Shown here: in pieces, positions 35,780-44,765 of the stretch
Layout: every line of letters begins with the position of its first letter
Numbering within the stretch: position 1 is the first letter of the stretch
Assembly: GCA_041398745.1 (NCBI GenBank)
Contig: JAWKUB010000003.1
Location: forward strand, 62,001 to 126,000
DNA: 64,000 bases
Direction of reading: 5' to 3'
Source: JACKHO01 sp041398745
Lineage (GTDB): Bacteria; Planctomycetota; Planctomycetia; Planctomycetales; Planctomycetaceae
Position numbers and translations under genes: made by a program
Notes under the pieces: generated by a model
Told to the model about the DNA's origin: nothing
Database searches by the model: none
What the model saw: only the letters and a program-made list of their open reading frames with translations

Positions 35780-37327
35780 ATGTCCAGAACTGCGATTCGA
35801 AACTTTCTGACTTGCTGGTGCACTGCCCTGATTACATGCGTATTGAGTTCGCAGGGGGGATACGCCGCAGATGATGGTCGTCCGAATATCATCCTTATTC
35901 TTGTCGACGATATGGGCTTCTCGGATTTGCGTTGTTATGGCGGCGAAATCAACACGCCGCATATCGACTCACTGGCTGCTCAGGGATTGAGATTCACCCA
36001 GTTCTACAACTGTGCCAAATGTGAAACGACTCGGGCGACGTTATTGACTGGTCGCTATGCACCGGAAGTTGGTGTCGCGAAACTGCAGAACTCCATCACG
36101 CTGGCCGAGGGACTGCGAACGGCGGGCTACACCACGCTCATGACTGGCAAGTGGCACATGGATTCGGAGCCAATGGAGCGGGGATTCGACAAGTACTTCG
36201 GTCACCTGAGCGGTGCCACGAATTACTTCACCGGCGATGAGACCTTTCGCCTGAATGGCAAACCGTTTGATGTCCCCGAAACGGGCTTCTACACCACCGA
36301 CGCCAACACCGATTACGCCATCCAGTTCATTCGGGAGTCGGAGCGCGACAAGCCGTTCTTTCTCTACCTGGCCCACAATGCTCCGCACTATCCGTTGCAG
36401 GCTCCACAAGCGGATGTCGAGAAGTATCTTGAGCGGTATGAAATGGGATGGGATCAACTGCGGGAGCAACGACTGGCTCGCATGAAGCGACTGGGGATTG
36501 TTTCCAGCAATCAAACCTTGTCGCCGCGACCTGATGATGTCCCCGCCTGGGATTCGCTTTCGCCCGAACAGAAGAAACGGGAAGTGCTCATGATGGCGAC
36601 CTTCGCCGCAATGGTGGATGGAGTCGATCAGAACCTCGGCCGGCTGGTTGCGGAATTGAAGGCACTCGATGAGTTCGACAATACGCTCATTCTGTTTCTT
36701 TCTGACAACGGGGCCTGTCCGTTCCAGCGTACGAAACCTGACACAGTGAAAAGCAACCTCATGCCGTGGGATCCAAAGTCATACTGGACCTACGACAAAG
36801 GCTGGGCGCATGCCTGCAACACTCCGTTCCGGGAGTACAAACAGAATCAGCACGAGGGTGGGATTTCGACGCCGCTCATTGCACATTGGCCGAAGGGAAT
36901 TGCGAAACCGGGTGACATTACTTCTCAGCCGGGACACTTGGTCGATTTCATGCCCACATTTCTGGAACTGGCAGGCGGAACATATCCCGAGACGTTTGCC
37001 GACCATCCCGTCGGCAAGGCCCGCGGCCTGAGCCTTGTTCCGATTCTCAAAGGGGAACAGCGACAGCAGCCAGAAGCCATTTTCTTCACATTCTATGGGA
37101 AGAATAACGCCCTCCGGGCTGGCGAGTGGAAACTCGTCAACAAGGACAATGGTCCATGGGAGTTGTACCGCGTCAATGACGACCGCATCGAGGCGGAGAA
37201 TCTCATCGAGAGTGAACCTGAGCAGGCGAAGAAGCTGACAGATTTGTGGCAACAGCTGTCAACAGAAATCGGTACTGGAAAGGCCGGGCGACAGCGGAAT
37301 GGCCCGAAGGGTAAGGTTGCCAAGTAA
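35780..37327 (+). CDS. Arylsulfatase family protein with variant active-site motif
   Basis: A 515-residue exported sulfatase. It has a signal peptide (ITCVLSSQGGYA), then PNIILILVDDMGFSDL with metal ligands D43/D44. The active-site region C81-E-T-T-R85-ATLLTGRY follows, then SLTGKWH-like MTGKWHMDSEP, and SDNGACPF metal-binding Asp/Asn. The Cys needed for formylglycine is present, but the usual Pro (C-x-P-x-R) is Thr. Probably cleaves sulfate esters of polysaccharides, a hallmark of planctomycetes. Whether a formylglycine-generating enzyme recognises CETTR is unproven. Monocistronic in appearance. Confidence 0.9.
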   Translation: MSRTAIRNFLTCWCTALITCVLSSQGGYAADDGRPNIILILVDDMGFSDLRCYGGEINTPHIDSLAAQGLRFTQFYNCAKCETTRATLLTGRYAPEVGVAKLQNSITLAEGLRTAGYTTLMTGKWHMDSEPMERGFDKYFGHLSGATNYFTGDETFRLNGKPFDVPETGFYTTDANTDYAIQFIRESERDKPFFLYLAHNAPHYPLQAPQADVEKYLERYEMGWDQLREQRLARMKRLGIVSSNQTLSPRPDDVPAWDSLSPEQKKREVLMMATFAAMVDGVDQNLGRLVAELKALDEFDNTLILFLSDNGACPFQRTKPDTVKSNLMPWDPKSYWTYDKGWAHACNTPFREYKQNQHEGGISTPLIAHWPKGIAKPGDITSQPGHLVDFMPTFLELAGGTYPETFADHPVGKARGLSLVPILKGEQRQQPEAIFFTFYGKNNALRAGEWKLVNKDNGPWELYRVNDDRIEAENLIESEPEQAKKLTDLWQQLSTEIGTGKAGRQRNGPKGKVAK

Positions 37328-37545
37328 TTCCAGAACAGCACGGGCAGTCGCTTTCGACAACGCGCACCTCCAGCAGCTTTCAGAATTGGTGAAACGGGTC
37401 ACATTGTGTCGTGGTAGAACAATTAATTGCGGAACTCCCTGTCGCTTTCGGTGTTTCGAAGCGTAGAGTTTCGCAAAGATGGTCTGCGCACTCTTCGATG
37501 CAGGCATTTGCATGCAAATCTCAACCAAAAAACGGTAACTCAGGA

Positions 37546-39297
37546 ATGATCACACGGATTCTCAAGCCAGTCGCTCTCTGGGGATTGGCCCTCAGTTTGT
37601 TGTTCACTATTTCCTCCCGGGCCTTCGCCCAAGGTGATGCGGAGGAAACGCCGAATTTGGGCGAGGCTCTCGGTCTTGAGGCCGATGGTCCGCCGCGCCC
37701 CATTTTGACGGTCACCCTGCGAGCCGTCGAAGGGAGCCTGGAAGATATCGCCTGGATGTTCAGCGTCGCCGAACGGTCCGACATGATGGAACTGGTCGAA
37801 GGTTTCCTCGACAACAACGTGGGAAATCTCAAGGGACTGGATCGGACCCGCCCGGCGGGCGTCATGCTGTTTCTCCAGCCGTCACTTCCCCCTCGTCCCG
37901 TTCCCGTTGCTTACATACCAGTTTCCAACTTGAATGACTTAATGAAGACCATGGAACTTGGTCCTCTCAAGCCACAAAAAGTGGAGGGCACGGAGAACCG
38001 TTACGAACTCACAGGACGACGTCAGAAGCAACACATCATTTACCGCGACGACTATTTATACATCTCGCAGAGTGAAGAATACGCGACTCGGGAAGATCTT
38101 CCCATTCCTGCAGACTTCACACCGCCAATGACCTCGAAGTATGACATTGCGGCGAGTCTTGATATCAAAGCTGTTCCGCCGCTCTTGCGTGATGCATTCC
38201 TGGGTTTCCTCCGTTCGCAGGCCGAGGCCGATTTGCAGCGGCGTGACGAAGAGCCCGAAAGTGCCTACATAGCTCGTCGAACTTCTGGCATTACGATGCT
38301 TGAAAACATCGAGCAGTTCTTTAAGGAAGCTGACAAGATTGTCATTGGACTCGATGCTTCACCCGAAAAAGAAAAGGTGACGTTAGACTTCAACCTCGAC
38401 GCCAAGCCCGGCAGCGACTACGCCGATAACATCCAGGCGATTGCCGGAAAGCCTTCGGCCTTCGGTCCGCTCCTTGAAGATGACTCGCAGCCACTGACCC
38501 TTGCCGTTTGTGCGGTCCCGAGCAAGCACGACCGTACCGCCTATCAGGAGTATTTGCGAGCCTTCGAAACCGGGTTGAAGGAACGGTTCGCCGAAGTTGA
38601 TGGCGGCGAACTGACCCCCGCCTCTGAGGGGCTCATCAGCCGCGTGGTGGAACCGCTCAAGTCGACCATTCAGGCCGAAAACATCGACATGTGCATGCAA
38701 TTCCGCGAAGTCTCTGTTGGCAAATTTGTCATTCTGGCCGCAGTCCGTGTGGTCGGTGGCGACACACTCGGTACCGGAATTGAAGAGTTGATTTCCCGTG
38801 CCAAGGAAATTGACCCAAATCTCGACAACCTGGATTTGAACGTCGCGACGCATCAGGGCGTGCGAATCCACCGGCTCCAGGGGAAAGATGCCATTGGCAA
38901 ACGGCATGGTCCGTTGGGGGAATCGCCAAGCGCCTATGTTGCGTCAAGTGGACGCACGGCATGGGTTGCCGTGGGTGGTGAAGAGGCCCTCTCAGAATTG
39001 CAGGCGGCCATTGACAAAATGATCGATGCCGCAGACAGCACTCCAACCGGCTCCAGTGCGCCATTCAAATTGGTGCTGCGAGCCTCCCGTTGGCTGAACG
39101 TGGAGCCCGATAATCCTGAGCGCGAAGATGAAGGCCGCGAGATTGCCCTGGAAGCATTCAAGCAGTCCGAAGATGCCATTCGCGTCGAAATGCGCCCCAC
39201 TGACACCGGACTCCGCATGCGTGCTCAACTGGACCGCAGTTTCGTCCGCTTCCTCGGCATGATGCTCGCCCGTCAGTACGATAAATCGCAGCTGTAG
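37546..39297 (+). CDS. Large exported protein of unknown function
   Basis: A 583-residue protein beginning MITRILKPVALWGLALS with a signal peptide (LFTISSRAFA). I do not recognise the family. It appears all-beta/alpha mixed, with a Glu-rich mature N-terminus and a proline-rich segment LFLQPSLPPRPVPVAYIP. No transmembrane helix follows the signal, so it is probably periplasmic or surface-exposed. The frame is open upstream to 37411, but the signal peptide defines the start. A strong bidirectional terminator lies just after its stop. Confidence 0.6.
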   Translation: MITRILKPVALWGLALSLLFTISSRAFAQGDAEETPNLGEALGLEADGPPRPILTVTLRAVEGSLEDIAWMFSVAERSDMMELVEGFLDNNVGNLKGLDRTRPAGVMLFLQPSLPPRPVPVAYIPVSNLNDLMKTMELGPLKPQKVEGTENRYELTGRRQKQHIIYRDDYLYISQSEEYATREDLPIPADFTPPMTSKYDIAASLDIKAVPPLLRDAFLGFLRSQAEADLQRRDEEPESAYIARRTSGITMLENIEQFFKEADKIVIGLDASPEKEKVTLDFNLDAKPGSDYADNIQAIAGKPSAFGPLLEDDSQPLTLAVCAVPSKHDRTAYQEYLRAFETGLKERFAEVDGGELTPASEGLISRVVEPLKSTIQAENIDMCMQFREVSVGKFVILAAVRVVGGDTLGTGIEELISRAKEIDPNLDNLDLNVATHQGVRIHRLQGKDAIGKRHGPLGESPSAYVASSGRTAWVAVGGEEALSELQAAIDKMIDAADSTPTGSSAPFKLVLRASRWLNVEPDNPEREDEGREIALEAFKQSEDAIRVEMRPTDTGLRMRAQLDRSFVRFLGMMLARQYDKSQL

Positions 39298-39317
39298 GTT
39301 CGTTGATCAACAAAAAA

Positions 39318-39352
39318 GAGAGCCCCGGAATGACGGACATTCCGGGGCTCTT
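39318..39352. terminator. Bidirectional intrinsic terminator
   Basis: A 14-15-bp stem centred on AGAGCCCCGGAATG / CATTCCGGGGCTCT with a 5-nt loop. On the plus strand it is followed by TTGTTG; on the minus strand by CTTTTTTG. It serves both the 37546-39297 gene and the convergent proA. Confidence 0.85.
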
Positions 39353-39372
39353 GTTGTAAACCAACTGAACTC

Positions 39373-39398
39373 GGGTGGCACAGACATTCTTGTCTGTG
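39373..39398 (+). repeat. Dispersed CAGACATTCTTGTCTG hairpin repeat
   Basis: GGGTGGCACAGACATTCT then TGTCTGTG: a perfect 8-bp stem (CACAGACA/TGTCTGTG) with a TTCT loop. Matches the copy at 31184 and, in its left arm, the insertion sequence ends. It lies just after the proA stop on the minus strand. Confidence 0.8.
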
Positions 39399-39414
39399 GT
39401 CGAGCAGGTCAACG

Positions 39415-40671
39415 CTACCGCGTCTGTCCCTCGCCAGTCACGATGTACTTGTATGTCGTTAACTCCTTCAATCCGCATGGGCCGCGGGCATGGAATTTGT
39501 CGGTGCTGATGCCAATTTCCGCCCCCAGTCCAAACTCGCCTCCGTCGTTGAACCGAGTACTGGCATTAACCATGACGGCGGCAGAGTCCACGAGCTTCGT
39601 GAACCGCGTGGCGGATGCAAAATCGCGAGTGATGATAGCATCGGTATGATGTGAGCCATGCGAGTTTATGTGCTCGATGGCATCATCGAGACTTGCCACG
39701 ACTTTGGCCGAGAGAATCAAGTCGAGGTATTCGGTGTAGTAATCCTCGTCGGTAGCTGCGGTCGCAAAATTCAGGTGTTCACAAACAGTGGCATCGCCTC
39801 GAACTTGAACGTTGTTTTCTGCCAGTAGCGGAGCAACTGTTGACAGAAACTCGGCGGCTGCGGCCTCGTGTACCAGGACCGATTCTACTGCGTTGCACAC
39901 ACCAGGACGTTGACACTTGCCGTTGATGAGAATGCCGCACGCCATGTCGATGTCGGCGGATTCATCGACATAGACGTGACAAACACCGTCAAGATGCTTA
40001 ATGACCGGCATTTTTGCTTCGCGGGAAATACGTTCGATGAGCGACTTTCCACCACGCGGGATGGTCACATCAATGAGATCACCCATGCTCAGGAAAAGTC
40101 CGACTGCGTCGCGGTTCGTTGTCGAAACCATTTGCACGGCGTGTTCCGGCAATCCGCACTCTCTGAGAGCGTCCGCGAGGATTTTGTGGAACGCCAAATT
40201 ACTGTGCAGAGCCTCTTTTCCGCCTCGCAAAATGACTGCATTGCCGCTCTTCACACAAATGGCGGCGGCATCGGCCGTGACGTTCGGACGCGACTCGTAG
40301 ATGAAGAAGACGACCCCCAGCGGTGCGCGCACGCGGGTAATTGATAGTCCATTGGGCCGGACGCCACCGTCGATGACTTCCCCAACGGGATCGGGCAGCA
40401 TGGCGATTTGTTCCAGCGCCGCGGCGATGTCTTCCAAGCGGTCTTTATTGAGTCGGAGGCGATCGGTGGCCGCAGTTGTCAGGTTGTACTCAGGAGCTTT
40501 GGCAATGTCTTTTTCATTTTCCTGGAGCAACCAGTCGGCCTGCTCGCGAATTTTCTGTGCGGAAAGACGGAGCCAGTCGTTTTTCTGTTGTCCCGTTGCC
40601 GCAACCAGGGCACTCGAAGCTCTTCGCGCCTGGTAAGCGACTTCAATGGTGTACTTCGCTAAATCGTTCAT
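39415..40671 (-). CDS. proA: Gamma-glutamyl phosphate reductase
   Basis: A 418-residue aldehyde dehydrogenase superfamily enzyme that reduces gamma-glutamyl phosphate to glutamate 5-semialdehyde with NADPH, the second step of proline synthesis. Visible blocks are the N-terminal RLSAQKIREQADWLL, VFFIYESRPNVTADAAAICVKSGNAVILRGGKEA (in parts), and the catalytic Cys segment QRPGVCNAVESVLV. Length fits (about 415-420). No proB is adjacent. Its 3' end faces the bidirectional terminator. Confidence 0.96.
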   Translation of the reverse strand: MNDLAKYTIEVAYQARRASSALVAATGQQKNDWLRLSAQKIREQADWLLQENEKDIAKAPEYNLTTAATDRLRLNKDRLEDIAAALEQIAMLPDPVGEVIDGGVRPNGLSITRVRAPLGVVFFIYESRPNVTADAAAICVKSGNAVILRGGKEALHSNLAFHKILADALRECGLPEHAVQMVSTTNRDAVGLFLSMGDLIDVTIPRGGKSLIERISREAKMPVIKHLDGVCHVYVDESADIDMACGILINGKCQRPGVCNAVESVLVHEAAAAEFLSTVAPLLAENNVQVRGDATVCEHLNFATAATDEDYYTEYLDLILSAKVVASLDDAIEHINSHGSHHTDAIITRDFASATRFTKLVDSAAVMVNASTRFNDGGEFGLGAEIGISTDKFHARGPCGLKELTTYKYIVTGEGQTR

Positions 40672-40740
40672 GTGGGGGAGTTTCTACGTGGATATCGTCG
40701 CTGTCAACAAATGCCGGCTCTACCGGCCATTTAAGCCCCT

Positions 40741-40766
40741 GGTGCACCGACTTTCCTGTCTGTGCC
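40741..40766 (-). repeat. Degenerate CAGACA-containing intergenic repeat
   Basis: On the minus strand GGCACAGACAGGAAAGTCGGTGCACC. It shares GGCACAGACA with the hairpins at 31184 and 39373 but has a different right arm. Lies between proA and the TRASH-domain lipoprotein gene. Confidence 0.55.
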
Positions 40767-40810
40767 TTCCCTGAGCAAAACTCACAGTCAGGGAGTATCT
40801 GAAACTGCCC

Positions 40811-41788
40811 CTACTCTTTGGCCTTTTGCTTTGCTTCGAATTCCGCAATCCACGTTTCTGGATCTTCATCAAACGCAGCCTTGCAACCCGAACAACAGAC
40901 CCAATAGCTCTTCCCCTTGTACGAAACCTGTGACGTACCGAGTCCACCCGAGATGATGCATTCCCGGTCACCGTAGTCGTCGTCGCGTTTTGCGAAGGAG
41001 GTTCCCTGGCGTTGTGTGGCGACCGTATCGAACCGCAGGAAACGATCACTCTGCTGCCGCCCCAGTTCCATTAAGTAACGGTTGTTCTCCTGCTGATTGA
41101 AAATCACCTGCCAAGTGTCGCGCGGTGTTGTGCCGTTCGTTTGTGCCAGTGCCAGTTTGTACTTCACATGCATGCGGTCATCATCCCCCTGGTACTTCTC
41201 GACGGGGGCCTCAAACGTTCCTTCGTAGACTCGTTCCGCTCCGTCGGGGCCGGTGGTTTTCATCTGATAGATTTCACGATCTGGCAGGTACGTCAGTCGC
41301 GCTTCGCGAAAGTAGTTACTTTCGTTTGATTTCATGACCATGGAAGGATGGTCGCGGTTCGTCTTGAAATCCCAAACCCACTCCGGTTCATCGAGTCCTT
41401 TGAAGTCGCCGACCGGCTTCTGGGTCGTCCCGCGCCAGGAACCAAGCATAATTTGCAAAGGATCCATCGCGGCCAGAACCTGTTTACGCAGAACGCTTCC
41501 AGCAGTCGGCGTACCAGTTCCCGTGGATGTTGTCCCCGCCTGGGAAGTATTCGAATTCCCCGTACTCGGTGTTCCATTGAGCGAAATGCTCGGAATTGAA
41601 ATCGGCATATCCTGTGACGGTGCCGCAGGCGTTTCAGTGGCGGGCGACGCCACCGGGTTGGTGTCACTGGTTGCTGAGGGGGCCTGCTGCGTTGTCGACT
41701 CCGCTGGCGGAGCTGCAGACTCGGGAGTTGAGCCACCGCAGCCCAGACAACACAAACAGGCAAAAAGCGGGAGATATCGGTTCAACAT
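40811..41788 (-). CDS. Lipoprotein with C-terminal TRASH-like metal-binding domain
   Basis: A 325-residue protein. MLNRYLPLFACLCCLGCGG carries a lipobox (LGC), followed by a long Ser/Thr/Pro/Ala-rich linker (about residues 20-95). A beta-rich middle region of unknown function (about 105-255) leads to a Cys-rich end: CIISGGLGTSQVSYKGKSYW, then VCCSGCKAAFDEDPETWI. That last block matches TRASH/YHS-type domains that bind metals through Cys residues. It suggests a membrane-anchored metal-sensing or trafficking role. It is the likely upstream partner of proA by orientation only. Confidence 0.72.
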   Translation of the reverse strand: MLNRYLPLFACLCCLGCGGSTPESAAPPAESTTQQAPSATSDTNPVASPATETPAAPSQDMPISIPSISLNGTPSTGNSNTSQAGTTSTGTGTPTAGSVLRKQVLAAMDPLQIMLGSWRGTTQKPVGDFKGLDEPEWVWDFKTNRDHPSMVMKSNESNYFREARLTYLPDREIYQMKTTGPDGAERVYEGTFEAPVEKYQGDDDRMHVKYKLALAQTNGTTPRDTWQVIFNQQENNRYLMELGRQQSDRFLRFDTVATQRQGTSFAKRDDDYGDRECIISGGLGTSQVSYKGKSYWVCCSGCKAAFDEDPETWIAEFEAKQKAKE

Positions 41789-41951
41789 GAGTCTACGCAC
41801 CTGCAACGCATGGTTTTCGTCAAGGGTATGGTCGCCCAAGAATGATGGGCGAACAAGATTCTATCGCATTGGCACGCAAGTACCAAACTACGCTCCAGAA
41901 CAGGGCAGTTCGGACTACCTTCATGGGCAGGTACGTCGCTAGACTTTCCGC

Positions 41952-43529
41952 ATGATCAAGCAGAGCCTGGCATTGACGGAACGCGCACTGCGGTACGATG
42001 CTCGCATCCAACACGGGCATTTGCTGCGGTTGCTCGTGGCAGTGTGCGTCATCGGCATGCTGTTTATCGCGGTCACCGTTCCGAACCAGGTACCGGGCCG
42101 CTTTCTCATGCAGGGGCTCATGTACGGAAACGCCGTACTGATCACGGTGCTGGCTCCCATTTACTTCGGAAACTGCATTACCGAGGAAAAGGAAGAGAAA
42201 ACACTCTCGCTGCTGGTCTTGGCAAACATTTCGCCGATTGCCCTGCTTGGCGGCAAGGTCTTTCCGCGTTTGCTGTCGATAGCCCTTATTCTCTTGGTGC
42301 AAATTCCGTTTGCCCTGCTGTCCATCACATTGGGAGGCGTGCTGCTTCAGCAATTGTTCGCATCGTATCTGGCCTTGTTCGGGTATCTTCTGGCAATTGC
42401 CGGATTCAGTACGTTGATGTCGGTTGCCTTCAAACGCTCATCATCCGCCATTGGAATGGCAATTCTAGGCCTGTTTCTCTTTCACGTACTCTCCCCACTC
42501 CTCTGGGCAATTGGCCCCGTCGTGAATGCAGTGGGGTCAACTCAGGTTGCCGGCGCAATTCACGATTCCGGAAACTGGTTCGCAGGCCTGAACGTATTTT
42601 TTCGACTCGGTGTTGTTACTGAGTCGACGTTTGCTGAGCGTTGGGAAATGCTGGTTTCCAAGCAGTTTGTGTTCAACTGTGGATTTGGCCTGATCTGCCT
42701 GAGCCTGGGGTTGGCAACTTTCAACTGGTTCAATGCCGATCCCGAAGCGGAAGTGATTCGCCAGAAGCGGTCACGGCTCGTTGGTACGACACAGAGAGTT
42801 TGGTCCTGGCCCGTTGTTTGGAAGGAGTACTACCTCATTGGCGGCGGCCACCAAATGGCGTTCATTAAGCTAATTGCCTACACGTTGCTCATTGGCGGAA
42901 CGGCCGGTGCTGCATGGATTGGTAACGGGGGGCCAGACGGACTGATTTTCGGTGGCTGGCTGGCGTTTATGGCGCTGGCACTGGAGTGCCAGTTTCTTCT
43001 CGCCAGTTCCCTGGCGTTCGAGCTGAAGGACCGGACATGGTCATCCCTGGCCACACTCCCACACAACGTGTCAACGCTGACATACTCGAAAGTTGCCGGA
43101 GCAATGCTTGCCATGTGGCCGGGACTGGCCTGGATGGCCCTGTTTTTTCTGATTTGGCTGGCAAGTATTCCATTCTGGATTTCCGATTTCTCTTTCGCGG
43201 GCGCCGCATATGTATTGATATTCGTAATCTGCGGCTTCGTGTATGTCACGCTCTATTTGCACTTGGTCGCGTTTTACGCAGTGTGGTCACAGAACCGTTG
43301 GCTGGCCATCATTGGTGCATTTTTCACGACATACGTTGGACAATGCGTCTTCTATTGCGTGTTGGCCATTCCCTTCATGTTGCTGTCCGGTGTCGGAGGC
43401 CGTGGAGGCGGAGATGGCGTATTCGCGCTTCTGGTAATTGGCGGCCTGGCCATGTCGATTGCGATTGGAATTATCGCCCTGCTCCACTACCGCACGCTCG
43501 CGATGTTGACCGAATTGCAAAATGACTGA
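41952..43529 (+). CDS. ABC-2 type transporter permease
   Basis: A 525-residue membrane protein with about twelve predicted transmembrane helices. The N-terminal helices are followed by APIYFGNCITEEKEEKTLSLLVLANISP, in pieces the conserved coupling-helix segment of ABC-2 permeases. FPRLLSIALILLVQIPFALL is a long helix pair. No ABC ATPase is adjacent, so the partner must be encoded elsewhere. The last 8 nt overlap the start of the ATP-grasp gene, so the two are translationally coupled. Substrate unknown. Confidence 0.8.
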   Translation: MIKQSLALTERALRYDARIQHGHLLRLLVAVCVIGMLFIAVTVPNQVPGRFLMQGLMYGNAVLITVLAPIYFGNCITEEKEEKTLSLLVLANISPIALLGGKVFPRLLSIALILLVQIPFALLSITLGGVLLQQLFASYLALFGYLLAIAGFSTLMSVAFKRSSSAIGMAILGLFLFHVLSPLLWAIGPVVNAVGSTQVAGAIHDSGNWFAGLNVFFRLGVVTESTFAERWEMLVSKQFVFNCGFGLICLSLGLATFNWFNADPEAEVIRQKRSRLVGTTQRVWSWPVVWKEYYLIGGGHQMAFIKLIAYTLLIGGTAGAAWIGNGGPDGLIFGGWLAFMALALECQFLLASSLAFELKDRTWSSLATLPHNVSTLTYSKVAGAMLAMWPGLAWMALFFLIWLASIPFWISDFSFAGAAYVLIFVICGFVYVTLYLHLVAFYAVWSQNRWLAIIGAFFTTYVGQCVFYCVLAIPFMLLSGVGGRGGGDGVFALLVIGGLAMSIAIGIIALLHYRTLAMLTELQND

Positions 43530-44409
43530 GGCCATGCAAATGCCAGACATTGCAATTCTGGGTAACGAAGGCAGCTGGTACGTCAACGACTTGGTTCGTG
43601 CTGCTCGCGAGCACAATCTTCACGCGGTACGCTGCGATTTCACGCAAATTGCGACTTCAGTAGGGCAAGGCGAGCAGGTGCTGTGCGGTGATGTTGATTT
43701 GCGGTTGGTCAAATCGGTCATTGTCCGCACCATGCCGCCCGGCACCCTCGAACAGGTCGTCTTCCGGATGGATGCATTGCAGCGTTTGGAGACTCAGGGC
43801 GTCAGCGTGGTGAATTCGCCGCGTTCGCTTGAGTGTGCAGTCGACAAGTATTTGACAACCTCCCGCCTCGCGGCTGCCGGTTTGCCGGTTCCAGAAACGA
43901 TTGTTTGCGAGACGGAAGAAACCGCGCTCATCGCCTGGGAGCAACTTGGGCGAGATGTCCTCGTGAAACCTCTATTTGGCTCAGAGGGTCGCGGAATTGT
44001 GCGGGTGTCCGACCCCGACGTCGCCCATCGAACATTTCGAACAATATCCCGCCTGGGGGCTGTATTGTACTTGCAGCGGTTCATCAATCATGCCGGGTTT
44101 GATATTCGGGTCCTGGTGCTCGATGGGCAAATTGTTGGGGGCATGAAGCGAAGCAATCCCCTCGACTACCGTTCCAACCTGGCGCGGCAAGGGCGGGCTG
44201 ATGTCCATGACGTCACCAGCCTGGAAGGAGAAATTGCTTTGGCCGCAACCGACGTCACGCGAGCACGTATTGCCGGGATCGACTTGTTGTACGATGACAG
44301 CGGCCGCTGCTATGTCATTGAAGTAAACGCCGTACCCGGCTGGCGCGGATTTGCCCGATGCACGGGAATTGATGTAGCCAGCCGTCTCATTGAGGCCATT
44401 TGTCGATAA
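43522..44409 (+). CDS. RimK-type ATP-grasp ligase
   Basis: A 295-residue ATP-grasp enzyme. ATP-binding elements are CAVDKYLTTSRLAAAGLPVP, DVLVKPLFGSEGRGIVRV and LYLQRFINHAGFDIRVLVLDG. The Mg-binding end is CYVIEVNAVPGWRGF. The family forms amide bonds between carboxylates and amines. In planctomycetes related enzymes can be the tetrahydromethanopterin glutamate ligase (MptN-like); I cannot distinguish this from other RimK relatives. Start may be at any of three in-frame Met codons (43522, 43534, 43540). It directly precedes the candidate retron. Confidence 0.82.
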   Translation: MTEAMQMPDIAILGNEGSWYVNDLVRAAREHNLHAVRCDFTQIATSVGQGEQVLCGDVDLRLVKSVIVRTMPPGTLEQVVFRMDALQRLETQGVSVVNSPRSLECAVDKYLTTSRLAAAGLPVPETIVCETEETALIAWEQLGRDVLVKPLFGSEGRGIVRVSDPDVAHRTFRTISRLGAVLYLQRFINHAGFDIRVLVLDGQIVGGMKRSNPLDYRSNLARQGRADVHDVTSLEGEIALAATDVTRARIAGIDLLYDDSGRCYVIEVNAVPGWRGFARCTGIDVASRLIEAICR

Positions 44410-44471
44410 TTGCTCGATGGGCAAGGCAGAATGTTGGACAATTGGAATCAACAGGCAGTTTTGACCAGTTA

Positions 44472-44697
44472 GGCTCGGACGACTTCGAGGAGTGCCTCTT
44501 GGCATTGACTCGGCATTAACCCCCAACTGATAATGGCGTTATGGCTTGGGGGTCGCACAAGCTCTGTCCGCAAGGACACTGTGGGGTTACCCCACGGTCG
44601 GAACATTGATCGCTTCTCGTCGAATGAAGAGTTAATCGACGGGTCTTACCGTCGATTATCTCTTCAGCCACAGGATTCGTTGTGCGTCCCCCGAGCC
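44472..44697 (+). ncRNA. Candidate retron msr-msd RNA
   Basis: A structured stretch of about 226 nt with no coding frame, ending 68 nt before the reverse-transcriptase start. The outer arms 44472-44481 (GGCTCGGACG) and 44685-44697 (CGTC-ccc-CGAGCC) pair over 10 bp with a 3-nt bulge, as expected for the a1/a2 stem. Inside are, in order: hairpin 44491-44506 (TCTT loop), hairpin 44519-44553 (8-bp ACCCCCAA/TTGGGGGT with an inner ATAA/TTAT), TGTCC-GCAA-GGACA at 44565-44578, and GTGGGG-TTA-CCCCAC at 44581-44595. A long msd-like hairpin follows at 44625-44666. This order and the retron-type RT downstream support the call. Exact ends, the branching G and msDNA synthesis are inferred. Confidence 0.65.
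44625..44666 (+). other. Candidate msd hairpin
   Basis: TGAAGAG-t-TAATCGACGG, 6-nt loop, CCGTCGATTA-t-CTCTTCA: 17 bp with a single T.T mismatch. It is the longest stem in the intergenic region and lies at the 3' end of the candidate RNA, where retron msd template hairpins are found. Confidence 0.65.
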
Positions 44698-44765
44698 ATT
44701 TTTATTTATTGACGACATGACAGCGATGCAAACGGAAACCAGCACGGGCAAAAACTTGGACTGCC

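Noticed and set aside
43522..44409. ATP-grasp gene as retron effector
   Set aside because: It overlaps the ABC permease gene and lies upstream of the RNA. RimK-type ligases are not known retron effectors and the coupling points elsewhere.
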